The position numbers and the translations under genes were made by a program. DNA of 64,000 nt, taken from NCBI GenBank assembly GCA_004000515.1, contig CP034537.1, positions 3,920,001 through 3,984,000 of the forward strand, written 5' to 3'. Shown piece by piece: positions 1-11,637 of the stretch. The notes under the pieces are model-generated. The model saw nothing but the letters and a program-made list of their open reading frames with translations, did not search any database and had not been told where the DNA came from. This stretch comes from Pseudomonas poae (GTDB lineage: Bacteria > Pseudomonadota > Gammaproteobacteria > Pseudomonadales > Pseudomonadaceae). Each line of letters starts with the position of its first letter. Position 1 is the stretch's first letter.

Positions 1-38
1 TGCAGCACCCGCTGAATCGGCTTTTCATCCCAGGGGAT

Positions 39-71
39 CTGGCCTGCCCGTGGCGCAAAGCGGCAGGCCAG
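39..71 (-). terminator. Hairpin downstream of ornithine cyclodeaminase gene
   Basis: A perfect 10-bp stem (CTGGCCTGCC at 39-48 pairs with GGCAGGCCAG at 62-71) with a 13-nt loop lies 8 bp past the stop codon of the minus-strand gene starting at 1124. No clear U-run follows, so it may be a terminator or a 3'-end stabilising hairpin. Bases 1-38 hold nothing I can assign. Confidence 0.5.
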
Positions 72-78
72 AGCGTTC

Positions 79-1124
79 TCAGGCGCGCTTTTTCTGCTGT
101 GCCACCGGCTGTTGGGCCAGGCGCGCGAACAGGTCTTTGGGGTCGTCCAGGTCCGGGACCAGCTCCAGCGTGCTGCCCACGTCCAGCGCCTTGGCAACGT
201 CCAGCACGTAGCGCAGGGCCGAGTAGTCTTCGATGGCGAAGCCCACCGAGTCGAACAGGGTGATTTGGCGGGCGTTTTCGCGGCCAGGCTGTTGGCCGTT
301 GATCACTTGCCACAACTCGGTCACTGGCGAGTCTTCCGGCATGTGCTGGATTTCACCTTCAATACGGCTTTGTGGTTCGTACTCGACGATCACCCGGGCG
401 CGCTCGACGATGCGTCGGTCCAGCTCGGTCTTGCCCGGGCAGTCGCCGCCGACGGCGTTGAGGTGCATGCCGGGTTCGATCATCTCGTCGGTCAAGATGG
501 TCGCGTAGGCCTTGTCGGCGGTGACGGTGGTGACGATGTCCGCACCTTTCACCGCTTCGGCCACGCTGCCGGCCAGGATCACCTCTATCGCCGGGAACGC
601 CTTGAGGTTGGCCGCCAATTTGGCGGTGGCCTTGGCGTCGATGTCGAACAGGCGGATTTCATTGATGCCGAGCATGGCGTGGAAGGCCAGCGCCTGGAAC
701 TCACTCTGCGAGCCGTTGCCGATCAGCGCCATGCTGCGGCTGTTGTCGCGGGCCAGGTAGCGTGCCACCAGGGCTGAGGTGGCGGCAGTGCGGATCGCAG
801 TGGTCAGGGTCATTTCTGCCAGCAGCACCGGCTTGCCAGTGTCCACATCGCCCAATGCACCGAAGGCCATCACGGTGAGCATGCCGGCCAGGGTGTTTTT
901 CGGGTGGCCGTTGACGTACTTGAAGGCGTACAGCGAGGCGTCCGACACCGGCATCAACTCGATCACGCCATCCGGCGAATGGTTGGCCAGGCGGGCGCAT
1001 TTTTCGAAGTCCTGCCAGCGCAGGTAGTCGGCGCGGATGTACTCGGCCATCTCGGTGATGCAGGTTTGCAGGCCTTTTGCGAGACCAGGTAGCTGAGGTC
1101 GTTGACGTCGATATAGCGGGTCAT
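79..1124 (-). CDS. ocd: Ornithine cyclodeaminase
   Basis: The protein converts L-ornithine to L-proline plus ammonia using bound NAD (mu-crystallin family), a cytosolic step in arginine/citrulline breakdown. A nucleotide-binding motif GNGSQSEFQA sits in the middle and family-like segments such as GGDCPGKTELD follow. The true start is the ATG at 1124-1122 (MTRYIDVNDLSYLV...). The reading frame is broken near 1078-1082, where AAGGCC needs one more G; adding it joins residues 1-19 to the long downstream frame and gives 348 aa, normal for the family. The gene lies directly after ctlX on the same strand (12 bp gap), so the two probably form a citrulline/ornithine-use operon. Assignment by family resemblance; substrate not proven. 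Confidence 0.85.
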
Positions 1125-1135
1125 GGCAAGACTCC

Positions 1136-2062
1136 TTATTGAAAGGTGGGACGGGCGGGCAGATGAACTTCTGCCAGCATGCAGCGGGCGCTGCCGCCGC
1201 CGATGCGTTCGATGTTGTCGATGTTCACCACCACCGGCCGGGTGTGGCGTTCCACATGTTGGCGCTGCGCGGGTTGCAGGGCGTTCCAGGCGCTGGCAGA
1301 CATCACCAGCAGCGGCTGGCCGTCACGGTCGTGGACTTCGAGCATGTTGCCGGCGAAGGCTTCAAGCTGGTCGAAGTCGAGGCCGAGGATGTCCTTGCCG
1401 GTGTCACGCAGCGAGCGTTCAAGGGTGCGGCGTTCGCCTTCGTCGGGCAGGGCTTGCAGGCATACCACCGAGAGGTCGCGGCCGACGCTCATCATCACGT
1501 TGCTGTGGTAGATCGGCGCGTGGTGGCGGTCGACGGCGTGGAACACGCAGAGCTGGTAGTCGAGGCGTTCGGCGAACTGGCGCAGGGCGTCGTGGTGGGT
1601 GCGCCCGGAGTGGCAGGCGTAGCTGATGCGGTGCTGGCGGTCGAGCACCATGCTGCCGGTGCCTTCGAGGAAGATGTTCTGTTGTTCGAGGTGGCTCAGG
1701 TCAATGGTGCTGTTGATCGAAAAGCGTTGCTCCAGTACTTGCAGCACGCCCTTGTTGCGTTCCAATCGTCGGTTCTGGCCTTCCATCGGGTACAGCACCA
1801 GGCTGCCATCGGCGTGGCTGCTCCACCAATTGTTGGGGAAGATCGAGTCGGGGGTGTGGGGCGCCGGGGTGTCCTGCACCACCAGCACCTCCACGCCGTG
1901 CTGGCGCAAGGTATCGACATAACCGTCGAACTCTTCCAGCGCTTTCTGCTGCGCGCCGAGTGGGTCGAGGGGCTGGCGTTGGAAGCGGTTGTTGATCGCG
2001 GTGTCCGGGTTGAAGGCAAAGCGCGCCGGGCGAATCATCAAGACGGTATTGGTGGTTTGCAT
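1136..2062 (-). CDS. ctlX: Citrulline utilization hydrolase CtlX (amidinotransferase fold)
   Basis: 308-aa protein of the arginine deiminase / amidinotransferase (pentein) superfamily. It begins MQTTNTVLMIRPARFAFN and carries the family signatures PNNWWSSHADG, an ENIFLEGTGSMVLDR-like acid/Gly segment, and GNMLEVHDRDG plus a C-terminal Cys (SARCMLAE) expected to be the nucleophile. CtlX proteins hydrolyse citrulline to ornithine, which the adjacent cyclodeaminase would turn into proline. The frame is intact. The pairing with ocd supports this over a generic deiminase. Confidence 0.8.
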   Translation of the reverse strand: MQTTNTVLMIRPARFAFNPDTAINNRFQRQPLDPLGAQQKALEEFDGYVDTLRQHGVEVLVVQDTPAPHTPDSIFPNNWWSSHADGSLVLYPMEGQNRRLERNKGVLQVLEQRFSINSTIDLSHLEQQNIFLEGTGSMVLDRQHRISYACHSGRTHHDALRQFAERLDYQLCVFHAVDRHHAPIYHSNVMMSVGRDLSVVCLQALPDEGERRTLERSLRDTGKDILGLDFDQLEAFAGNMLEVHDRDGQPLLVMSASAWNALQPAQRQHVERHTRPVVVNIDNIERIGGGSARCMLAEVHLPARPTFQ

Positions 2063-2210
2063 GGGTGCACGAATCCATGAGGTTGAGCAGTGGGGCTATT
2101 TTGTGGGTTGTGCGGGATGAATCCCGGCTGAAACGAGGGGCGGGTCAGCCGGGAAAGCTGAAACTGGAGGTGGCGCAGCCGAATCGGCTGTTTATGTGAA
2201 GTGCCTTCAA

Positions 2211-2287
2211 ATGTGGGAGCTGGCTTGCCTGCGATAGCGGTGTATCAGCAACAGTTGCTCTGACTGACAGACCGCTATCGCAGGCAA
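2211..2287. repeat. REPIN, 3' half truncated
   Basis: ATGTGGGAGCTGGCTTGCC and GCGATAGCGGTG on the left are mirrored by ACCGCTATCGCAGGCAA on the right, but the right copy stops before the expected GCCAGCTCCCACA. It lies in the gap between divergent ctlX and the GNAT gene. Confidence 0.85.
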
Positions 2288-2338
2288 ATACATTAGTATG
2301 GGGATGGTTTTGAAATCTGTTTCAGCAAGGAGCCCCGC

Positions 2339-3230
2339 ATGTCGACCGCCGTACGTCTCGCCCAACCCACCGATGCCGAGGGCATCAGCCAAGTCATCCT
2401 GGCAGCCCTGCGCAGCAGCAATGCGCAGGATTACCCGGCGGATGTGATCGCCCGGGTCGCGGGCAACTTCACCCCGAGGCAGTGCTGGCTTTGCTGGCGC
2501 GACGGGTGGTGTTGGTGGCGGTGCAGGACGAGGTCATCGTGGCCACGGCGGCGCTGGATGCCAATGTGGTGCGCTCGGTGTTCGTCAACCCGTCGCTGCA
2601 GGGGCAGGGGATTGGCCGGTTGCTGATGATCGAGATCGAACTGCGCGCCCGTGAAGCGGGCGTGACGGTGTTGAGCGTGCCGTCTTCACTGACCGCCGAG
2701 CCGTTCTATACCAAACTGGGGTTTCACACCGTACGTGATGTTTATCACGGTAACGAGCGTACGTTGGTGATGGAAAAGGCATTGCTGTCGCGACATCCCA
2801 TCGGGCTGTATCGCGACCGCCAACACCGCGCGCAAGTGGTGGCGTTGTGGCAGCAGGCGTTTGGTTATGACACCGCGCATAACGTGCCCAGCTTGGCGAT
2901 CGACAAGAAGCTCGCCGTCAACGATGGGCTGTTTTTGTGGCAACCGATAAAAAGGCGGTGATCGGCACGATCCTCGCGGGCTACGACGGCCATCGGGGTT
3001 GGCTGTACTCGGTGGCGGTGCACGCGGACTACCGACGTCATGGCTTGGGTTCGTCGTTAGTGCGGCATGCGGAGCAGGCGTTGATTGGACTGGGCTGCAT
3101 GAAGATCAACCTGCAGATCAACAGTAGCAACGAGGCCGTAGTGGGGTTTTATGAGGCGTTGGGGTATGGCGTGGAGCCGAGGATCAGCATGGGCAAGAAG
3201 ATTGCCGGGAATATTCCCACTCAATCTTAA
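2339..3230 (+). CDS. Tandem GNAT-family N-acetyltransferase (two domains)
   Basis: A good ribosome site (AAGGAG, 2328-2333) precedes the ATG at 2339. Restoring one G near 2475 and one G near 2937 gives a single 297-aa protein with two GNAT domains. The first (about residues 5-150) has the acetyl-CoA loop NPSLQGQGIGRLL followed by FYTKLGF; the second (about 160-297) has GWLYSVAVHADYRRHGLGSS and VGFYEALGYGVEPR. The frame is continuous across the junction, so the fusion seems real and not a product of the two frameshifts. Substrate unknown; GNAT proteins acetylate amino groups of small molecules or proteins. Alternatively these are two separate genes whose boundary was lost by a further error. 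Confidence 0.7.
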
Positions 3231-3245
3231 GAACACCTAAAAGCA

Positions 3246-3278
3246 AATGTGGGAGCTGGCAAACCAGCTCCCACATGG
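3246..3278. terminator. Collapsed REP palindrome between convergent genes
   Basis: TGTGGGAGCTGG and CCAGCTCCCACA form a 12-bp perfect stem with a loop of a few bases (3248-3276). It sits 15 bp after the GNAT stop and about 28 bp before the end of convergent ilvE, so it can end transcription from both sides. It looks like a REPIN that has lost its centre. Confidence 0.6.
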
Positions 3279-3304
3279 GTCCTACGGTGTTGCTGGGGCA
3301 GTGA

Positions 3305-4323
3305 TCAGACCTTGACGATCCAACCTTCTGGCGCTTCCACATCACCGGTCTGCACACCGGTCAGCTCTTTGTAGAGCTGCTGGGTGATCGGGCCCACTTC
3401 GGTCTCGCTGTGGAACACGTGCAGCTTGCCGTTGTACTGGATACCGCCGATTGGCGAGATCACCGCAGCGGTGCCGCAGGCGCCGGCTTCCTGAACTGGT
3501 CCAGCTTGTCGATGAACACTTCGCCCTCGGTCACTTTCAGGCCCAGGCGGGTCTGGGCCAGTTCGATCAGCGACAGGCGGGTGATGCCTGGCAGTACCGA
3601 AGGCGACTTCGGCGTGATGAACTGGTTGTCGTGGGTGATCCCGAAGAAGTTGGCCGAACCGACTTCTTCGATTTTCGAGTGGGTCATCGGGTCCAGGTAG
3701 ATCGCATCGGCGAAGCCGGCTTTCTTGGCTTCCGAACCTGGCATCAGGCTGGCGGCGTAGTTGCCACCGACCTTGGCGGCACCGGTGCCTTGTGGCGCGG
3801 CGCGGTCGAAGGTGGAGATCTGGAAGTTGTGGGGCACCAGGCCGCCCTTGAAGTAGGCACCGACCGGGATCGCGAACACCGAGAAGATGAACTCCGGCGC
3901 GGTACGCACGCCGATGTTGTCACCGGTGCCGATCACGAACGGACGCAGGTACAGCGCGCCGCCGCTGCCGTACGGCGGGATGAAGCGCTCGTTGGCCTTG
4001 ACCACTTGCTTGCAGGCGTCGATGAACACGTCGGTCGGCACATGCGGCATCAGCAGGCGCGCGCAGCTGCGTTGCATGCGGGCGGCGTTCTGGTCCGGGC
4101 GGAACAGGTTGATCGAACCGTCCTTGCAACGGTAGGCCTTGAGGCCTTCGAAGCACTGCTGGCCATAGTGCAGGGCAGTGGAGCCCTCACTGATGTGCAG
4201 CACGTTGTCGTCGGTCAGGGTGCCTTCTTGCCACTCGCCGTTTTTCCAGACTTGGAGAAACCGTTTGTCGGTCTTGATGTAGTCAAAACCCAGCTTGTCC
4301 CAATTGATGCTTTCGTTACCCAT
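3305..4323 (-). CDS. ilvE: Branched-chain amino acid aminotransferase
   Basis: Class IV PLP aminotransferase that interconverts Leu/Ile/Val with their 2-keto acids. Starts MGNESINWDKLGFDYIKTDKRF; the PLP-lysine segment is GAAKVGGNYAASLMPG and the C-terminal GACGT...VISPI region is recovered only after restoring one base near 3496 (CTTCCTGAACTGG needs CTTCCTGGAACTGG). The repaired length is 339 aa, the size of the fungal/bacterial large BCAT type. Lying directly downstream of the bkd operon on the same strand, it would feed keto acids from Val, Leu and Ile into the dehydrogenase, although a REP pair separates it from lpdV. Confidence 0.9.
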
Positions 4324-4439
4324 GACACCCTCTATCTCTGGTCAAGTCGGTTTTTTTCTGAATGGGCGCAACAATACTTCATTCTTGGCTTGTAGGGGAG
4401 CCACCGGTTGGACACCTTCAGCCTCTGTATAGGCTGCTC

Positions 4440-4521
4440 CACCGCTATCGCAGGCAAGCCAGCTCCCACATTTGCAATGCATTTCCCTGTGGGACTCGGG
4501 CTTGCCCGCGATGGCCTCGCC
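4440..4521. repeat. Divergent pair of REP half-elements
   Basis: ACCGCTATCGCAGGCAAGCC with AGCTCCCACATTTG (4440-4475) is followed by CTGTGGGACTCGGGCTTGCCCGCGATGGC (about 4488-4516), a related but divergent REP in the opposite orientation. They lie at the 3' end of lpdV, between it and ilvE. Confidence 0.75.
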
Positions 4522-4527
4522 ACGGTG

Positions 4528-5907
4528 TTACAGGTGCAGCGCGTGGCCAAGGGCCCTTAACGCCGCTTCCTGCACCGCTTCACCCAGGGTCGGATGGGCG
4601 TGGATGGTGCCCGCCACATCTTCCAGCCGCGCGCCCATTTCCAGGCTCAGGCCGAAGGCGGTGGACAGCTCCGAGACGCCAACGCCGACTGCCTGCCAGC
4701 CGACGATCAGGTGATTATCACGCCGCGCCACCACGCGCACGAAGCCGGTTTTCGACTCCAGCGTCATGGCACGGCCATTGGCCGCGAACGGGAAGCTCGA
4801 CACGATGCAGTCCAAACCGGCGGCCTTGGCTTCATCCGGGGTCTTGCCGACCACCACCAGTTCCGGGTCGGTAAAGCACACCGCTGGAATCGCCGCCGGG
4901 TTGAACTCGCGGGCTTTGCCGCTGATCAGTTCGGCGACCATTTCACCCTGGGCCATGGCCCGGTGCGCCAACATCGGCTCTCCGCTCAGGTCGCCAATCG
5001 CCCAAACGTTGCGCATGCTGGTCTGGCAGTGGCTGTCGATCTGGATCGCTGCACCGTTCATCGCCAGGTTCAGCGCTTCCAGGTTCCAGCCTTGGGTGTT
5101 GGGTTTGCGACCAACGGCCACCAACACCTGATCGGTGGCCAGCGACAAGGTGTCGCCATTCGGATCACGTACCTGCAGGCTGCCATCGGCAAACCCGGTG
5201 ACGCTGTGCTTGAGGTACAGCTTCACGCCCAGTTGCTTGAGGGACTCGTTCACCGGTGCCGTCAGCTCGGCATCGTAGGCCGGCAGGATACGCTCCTGCG
5301 CCTCGACCACGCTGACCTCGGCGCCGAGCTTGCGGTAGGCAATGCCCAGCTCCAGGCCGATGTAGCCACCACCCACCACGATCAGGCGCTTGGGCACCCG
5401 CGTTGGGGCCAGGGCTTCAGTGGATGAAATGATCGGCCCGCCAATCGGCAGCATCGGCAGGTTGACGCTTTTCGAACCGGTGGCCAGCAGCAGGTGCTCA
5501 CACTGGATGCGCTGGTCGCCGACATCGACGGTCTTGCCGTCCACCACCTTGGCCCAGCCGTGGATCACCTGCACCTTGTGCTTCTTGAGCAACGCGGCGA
5601 CGCCGGTGGTCAGGCGGTCGACGATGCCGTCTTTCCATTCCACGCTTTTACGGATGTCCAGGGTCGGCACATCCACTTCAATGCCCAGTTGGGAGCCTTG
5701 GCTGTGGTGGATGGTTTGCTGGAACTGTTCGGCCACATGGATCAAGGCCTTGGACGGGATGCAGCCGATGTTCAGGCAGGTGCCGCCCAGCGCCTGGCCT
5801 TCCACCAGGATGGTCGGGATGCCCAGTTGGCCGGCTCGAATCGCCGCCACATAACCGCCAGGGCCGCCGCCGATAATCAGCAGCGTGGTATTCAACGTCT
5901 GAGACAT
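4528..5907 (-). CDS. lpdV: Lipoamide dehydrogenase, E3 of branched-chain keto acid dehydrogenase
   Basis: 459-aa flavoprotein that reoxidises the lipoyl groups of BkdB with NAD. The FAD motif [10 protein letters not shown] is at about residue 13, the redox-active disulfide GGTCLNIGC at about residues 40-48, the NAD motif VGGGYIGLE near 175, and the C-terminal dimer/active-site segment HAHPTLGE near 440. The frame is intact. It is the last gene of the bkd operon, 3 bp after the bkdB stop, which identifies it as the Lpd-Val isozyme and not the LPD-Glc of the 2-oxoglutarate complex. Confidence 0.92.
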   Translation of the reverse strand: MSQTLNTTLLIIGGGPGGYVAAIRAGQLGIPTILVEGQALGGTCLNIGCIPSKALIHVAEQFQQTIHHSQGSQLGIEVDVPTLDIRKSVEWKDGIVDRLTTGVAALLKKHKVQVIHGWAKVVDGKTVDVGDQRIQCEHLLLATGSKSVNLPMLPIGGPIISSTEALAPTRVPKRLIVVGGGYIGLELGIAYRKLGAEVSVVEAQERILPAYDAELTAPVNESLKQLGVKLYLKHSVTGFADGSLQVRDPNGDTLSLATDQVLVAVGRKPNTQGWNLEALNLAMNGAAIQIDSHCQTSMRNVWAIGDLSGEPMLAHRAMAQGEMVAELISGKAREFNPAAIPAVCFTDPELVVVGKTPDEAKAAGLDCIVSSFPFAANGRAMTLESKTGFVRVVARRDNHLIVGWQAVGVGVSELSTAFGLSLEMGARLEDVAGTIHAHPTLGEAVQEAALRALGHALHL

Positions 5908-5910
5908 GCC

Positions 5911-7179
5911 TTACTCCAAAAAACAGGCTGGCGGGTTGTTCGAGCAGGCCGCGAATGGCCTGGATGAATTGCGCCGCGTCCATGCCATCGACCACGCGGT
6001 GATCGAACGAGCTGGAGAGGTTCATCATCTTGCGTACCACGATCTGGCCCTTGATCACCATTGGTCGTTCAACGATGCGGTTGACGCCGACTATGGCCAC
6101 TTCCGGCAGGTTCAGCACCGGCGTGCTGACGATGCCGCCCAACGCGCCCAGGCTGGTCAGGGTAATGGTCGAGCCCGAGAGCTCATCACGGCTGGCCTTG
6201 CCATTGCGCGCGGCCGTGGCCAAGCGTGCGATTTCCTCAGCGTTGCCCCACAGGCTGCGCGCTTCGGCGTGACGCACCACCGGCACCATCAGGCCGACGT
6301 CGCTTTGGGTAGCGACGCCCACATGCACCGCACCCAGGCGGGTGATGACCTGGGCTTCGTCGTCATAGCGGGCGTTGATCTGCGGGAAGTCTCGCAACGC
6401 CACGACCATGGCACGCACGATGAATGGCAGCAGGGTCAGCTTGCCACGTGTGGCACCGTGCTTCTCGTTGAGGTGCACGCGCAGCTCGTCGAGGGCGGTG
6501 ACGTCGATTTCTTCCACATAGCTGAAATGCGCGGCGCGCCGAGTGGCGTCCTGCATGCGCTGGGCGATCTTGCGGCGCATGCCGATCACCGGGATCTGTT
6601 CTTCGTTGTTGCGTTCGGCGTAAGGGTTGGCGGCTGTCGATGCCTTTGCCGTGCCTTGTTGTAGGTAGGCATCGAGGTCTTCGTGCAAGATTCGCCCAGC
6701 TGGGCCGGAGCCCTGGACCAGGCGCAATTGAATGCCGGCATCCAGTGCGTGCTTGCGCACGGCAGGGGGAGGCGAGTGGGCGCTCGTCGGCGTCACGGGC
6801 CACAGGCGCTGCTGCGGGTTTCACCACTGGCTTGGTTTCAACTGCTACGGGTACTACGGGTGCGGGCTTGGTTTCGGCAACAACGGGGCTGCCTTCGGCG
6901 CTTCCTTTACTGCCGGCGCTTCCTTGGCGTTGCCAGCCCCTTCGACTTCAATGCTGATCAGGATACTGCCCACCGCCATGACTTCCCCGGCTCGCCACCG
7001 AGGGAAATCACCTTGCCGTGTACCGGCGAGGGAATGTCCACCATCGCCTTGTCGGTCATGACATCTGCCAGCACCTGATCTTCAACCACCAGGTCACCGA
7101 CCTTGACGTGCCAGACCGACAGTTCAACTTCTGCGATACCTTCGCCAATGTCCGGCATCTTGATAACGTGCGTGCCCAT
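5911..7179 (-). CDS. bkdB: Branched-chain keto acid dehydrogenase E2 (lipoyl acyltransferase), four frameshifts
   Basis: Core acyltransferase of the complex. An N-terminal lipoyl domain carries the lipoylated lysine in MTDKAMVDIPS (about residue 44). An Ala/Pro/Lys-rich linker follows, then the E1/E3-binding motif PAVRKHALDAGIQL and the catalytic domain with SSFDHRVVDGMDAAQF (HxxxDG). The sequence is interrupted four times: a missing base near 6985-6988, a missing base near 6884, an extra base in the G-run 6765-6769, and an extra A in 5918-5923. With those restored the protein has 422 aa, ends LLEQPASLFLE and stops at 5911, three bases before lpdV. All four sites are mononucleotide runs, so decay of the gene is unlikely. 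Confidence 0.9.
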
Positions 7180-8237
7180 TCAGACCTCCATGACCCGTTT
7201 CAACGCCGCGCCCACTCGGGACGGCCCTGGGAAATACGCCCACTCCTGCGCGTGCGGGTAGGGAGTGTCCCAACCGGTGACGCGTTCGATCGGCGCTTCC
7301 AGGTGGTGGAAGCAATGCTCTTGCACCAACGACACCAGCTCGGCACCAAAGCCGCAGGTACGGGTGGCTTCATGCACCACCACGCAACGGCCGGTCTTTT
7401 TCACCGACTTGACGATGGTTTCCAGGTCCAGCGGCCACAGGCTGCGCAGGTCGATGACCTCGGCGTCGATGCCGGTTTCTTCGGCCGCCACTTGCGACAC
7501 ATACACGGTGGTGCCGTAGGTCAGCACGGTCACAGCCGAGCCCGGACGCACGATGGCGGCCACGTCCAGCGGCACGGTGTAGTAACCGTCCGGCACTTGG
7601 GCTTGCGGGTGTTTCGACCACGGGGTGACAGGGCGGTCGTGATGGCCATCGAACGGGCCGTTGTACAGGCGTTTTGGCTCGAGGAAGATCACCGGGTCAT
7701 CGTTTTCGATGGAGGCAATCAGCAGGCCCTTGGCGTCATACGGGTTGGACGGCATCACCGTGCGCAGGCCGCAGACTTGGGTGAACACCGCTTCGATACT
7801 CTGGCTGTGGGTCTGGCCGCCGTAGATGCCGCCGCCGCAAGGCATGCGCATGGTCAGCGGCGCGGTGAACTGGCCAGCCGAGCGATAACGCAGGCGGGCA
7901 GCTTCGGAGATGATCTGGTCGGTGGCAGGGTAGACGTAGTCGGCGAACTGGATCTCGGCCACCGGGCGCAGGCCGTAGGCACCATGCCCACCGCCACGCC
8001 GATAATGCCGCTTTCGGAAATCGGTGCGTCGAACACCCGCGAACTGCCGTACTTGCCCTGCAGGCCTTCAGTGCAACGGAACACGCCGCCGAAATAGCCG
8101 ACGTCCTGGCCGAACACCACCACGTTGTCGTCACGTTCGAGCATCACATCCATGGCCGAGCGCAGGGCCTGGATCATGGTCATGGTGGTGGTGGTCATGG
8201 CGGTTTCCACTTCAATGCTGTTGTTGTGATCGTTCAT
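7180..8237 (-). CDS. bkdA2: Branched-chain keto acid dehydrogenase E1 beta
   Basis: Thiamine-diphosphate-dependent decarboxylase beta chain. Recognisable segments are FGQDVGYFGGVFRCTEGL (near residue 40), CGGGIYGGQTHSQSIEAVF and the C-terminal GFGAELVSLVQEHCF. The frame breaks at 7982-7983 (ACCATGCCC needs ACCCATGCCC); with one base restored it gives 352 aa, including the GMGAYGLRPVAEIQFADY joint. It starts 1 bp after the bkdA1 stop, and its stop directly abuts the bkdB start, showing translational coupling. Confidence 0.92.
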
Positions 8238-8238
8238 G

Positions 8239-9668
<1,430 letters not shown>

Positions 9669-10155
9669 ATGCGCAAACTGGACCGTACCGATATCGGCAT
9701 TCTCAACGCCCTGCAGGAGAACGCCCGCATCACCAACGCCGACCTGGCCCGCTCGGTCAATCTGTCGCCCACGCCGTGTTTCAACCGGGTGAAGGCGATG
9801 GAAGAACTGGGGCTGATTCGTGAGCAAGTCACCCTGCTGGACCCGGATTTGCTGGGCCTGCACGTGAATGTGTTTATCCATGTGAGCCTGGAAAAACAGA
9901 ACGAACTGGCGCTGCAGCAGTTTGAAGGGGCGATTTCGGATCGCCCGGAAGTGATGGAGTGCTACCTGATGGCCGGTGACCCGGACTATCTGATCCGGGT
10001 GCTGGTGCCGACGATCCAGTCGCTGGAGCGTTTCATGATGGACTTTTGACCAAGGTGCCGGGGTGGCGAACATTCGGTCAAGTTTTGCGCTGAAGCAGGT
10101 GCGTTATAAAACGGCGTTGCCGCTACCGGCTAACGGCATAAGCCTGGGCTCTTGA
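9669..10155 (+). CDS. bkdR: Lrp/AsnC-type activator of the bkd operon
   Basis: N-terminal winged HTH ([18 protein letters not shown]..., recognition helix around [13 protein letters not shown]), then an AsnC ligand-binding domain with [16 protein letters not shown]. The frame is lost twice near the end: one T missing in 10044-10047 and one G missing in 10060-10063. With both restored the protein continues through [21 protein letters not shown] to a stop at 10155, 162 aa in all, matching the size of BkdR. The apparent early stop at 10049 is therefore an artefact. Confidence 0.9.
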
Positions 10156-10189
10156 ATATCACTGATCTCACTGATCAGGCACTGTCCAA

Positions 10190-10282
10190 AATGTGGGAGC
10201 TGGCTTGCCTGCGATAGCGGTGTATCGGTAGCCAGTGTGCCAACTGATCCACCGCTATCGCAGGCAAGCCAGCTCCCACATG
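10190..10282. repeat. REPIN (complete)
   Basis: Two inverted REPs (GTGGGAGCTGGCTTGCCTGC and its complement GCAGGCAAGCCAGCTCCCAC) each ending in the GATAGCGGTG/CACCGCTATC core, with about 30 bp between them. Lies between convergent bkdR and the metallohydrolase gene. Confidence 0.92.
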
Positions 10283-10293
10283 GGTTATGCATT

Positions 10294-11156
10294 TCAAAGT
10301 TGGTTAAGGGGGATTTTCAGGTAGGTCACGCCGTTGTCCTCCGCCGGCGGCATATTCCCCGCCCGCACATTCACCTGGATCGCCGGCAACAATAACGTCG
10401 GCATGCCCAACCCAGCATCGCGCTGGGTACGCATCTCGACAAACGCCGCCTCATCCACCCCGTCATGCACATGGATATTCCCAGCCCGTTGTTCCGCCAC
10501 CGTCGTCAGGCATTTCGCCTCGCGCCCCTCAGGCGGATAGTCATGGCACACGTACAGTTCGGTCTCCAACGGAAACGCCAGCAACGTGCGCATCGACGCA
10601 TACAACTGCCGCGCATCGCCGCCAGGGAAATCGCAGCGCGCCGTGCCCACATCTGGCATGAACAGCGTATCGCCCACCAGGATCAACCGGCCGTCGATCA
10701 GGTAGGCCATGTCGGCTGGCGTATGCCCCGGCACGTGCAGGGCCTGGGCCTTGAGGTTGCCGATGTAAAACACTTCGTCCGGTGCAAACAGGTGATCGAA
10801 CTGCGAGCCGTCGACGCGAAATTCCGGTTCCAGGTTGAACAGGTGCTTGAACACGCCCTGCACCTTGCTGATGGATTGGCCAATCGCGATCTTGCCGCCC
10901 AGGGTGCGGCGCAGGTAGGGCGCGGCGGACAGGTGGTCGGCATGGGCGTGGGTTTCCAGTAGCCATTGCACTTGCAGTTGGTGCTCGCGCACGAACGCAA
11001 TGACGGTGTCTGCCCCGCAGTGCCGGTGCGCCCGGACGCCGGGTCGTAGTTGAGCACTGAGTCGACGATGGCACAGGGGCCGCCATCGGCCTCGTAAACG
11101 ACGTAGGTGTAGGTCGACGATGCCTCGTCCAGAAAGGCTTGAATCAACGCTGACAT
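10294..11156 (-). CDS. MBL-fold hydrolase, probable persulfide dioxygenase (Blh/ETHE1-like)
   Basis: Metallo-beta-lactamase fold protein with the metal motif THAHADH (near residue 60), HVPGHTPADMAYL and LVGDTLFMPDVGTARCDFPGG. That last segment is characteristic of ETHE1/Blh persulfide dioxygenases, which oxidise glutathione persulfide to sulfite using Fe(II). One base is missing in the C-run 11013-11016; restoring it gives 287 aa. The gene is divergent from a BigR-type regulator and faces the SQR and TauE genes, the layout of the Xylella/Agrobacterium bigR operon of H2S detoxification. Enzymatic identity is inferred from motif plus context. Confidence 0.8.
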
Positions 11157-11250
11157 GGCGGCTATCCCCGATGAAGAAAAAAGTAGTTACAATCAGTTTA
11201 CGTTTTCACATAATGTTTTGAGCTTAAGTGACGCAAAGGACCCGAGGCAA
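11157..11250. promoter_or_regulatory. Control region between metallohydrolase and bigR
   Basis: A 94-bp AT-rich gap with TAGTTACAATCAGTTTACG and CATAATGTTTTGAGC. It must hold promoters for both divergent genes and, by analogy with BigR/SqrR, an operator of the ArsR protein. I do not see a perfect palindrome. Confidence 0.45.
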
Positions 11251-11586
11251 ATGGAATCTACTCTGAGTGAAGGCGAAGTCGCGCAGTTGCGGGCATCGGC
11301 GTCCAAGGCCTGTTCCTTGCTCAAGGCGCTGGCCAATGAGGATCGCCTGTTGATCCTCTGCCAGTTGACCCAGGGCGAGCGCAACGTCGGCGAGTTGGAA
11401 ACCATGACCGGCGTACGCCAGCCCACCCTGTCCCAACAGTTGGGCATCTTGCGTGACGAAGGGTTGGTCGCCACCCGTCGGGAAGGCAAATACATCTTCT
11501 ACGGGCTGGCCAGCCACGAAGTGATCCAAGTGATGAAGACCTTGTCCGGCCTGTACTGCGGCGCGGTGATGAAAAGCTGGGCGTGA
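11251..11586 (+). CDS. bigR: ArsR-family persulfide-sensing repressor (BigR/SqrR type)
   Basis: 111-aa winged-helix repressor. I chose the ATG at 11251 (MESTLSEGEVAQLR) and not the in-frame upstream ATG at 11155, which would lie inside the divergent promoter. The HTH is GVRQPTLSQQLGILRDEGLVATRREGK read in two parts. Two cysteines occur at the positions used by BigR/SqrR to form a disulfide or polysulfide: one in LLILCQL before the HTH and one in LYCGAV near the C-terminus; a third sits in KACSLL. This supports sulfide sensing and not metal sensing. It probably represses itself, the metallohydrolase, SQR and TauE. Confidence 0.82.
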   Translation: MESTLSEGEVAQLRASASKACSLLKALANEDRLLILCQLTQGERNVGELETMTGVRQPTLSQQLGILRDEGLVATRREGKYIFYGLASHEVIQVMKTLSGLYCGAVMKSWA

Positions 11587-11637
11587 CGCCATCCGGCAGC
11601 GACCCTTGTGTGCACTGAATAAAAAAGGCGATAGACC

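Noticed and set aside
1..38. Start of a further minus-strand gene (ATG at 28)
   Set aside because: Only nine codons are visible and there is no ribosome site; not enough to call.
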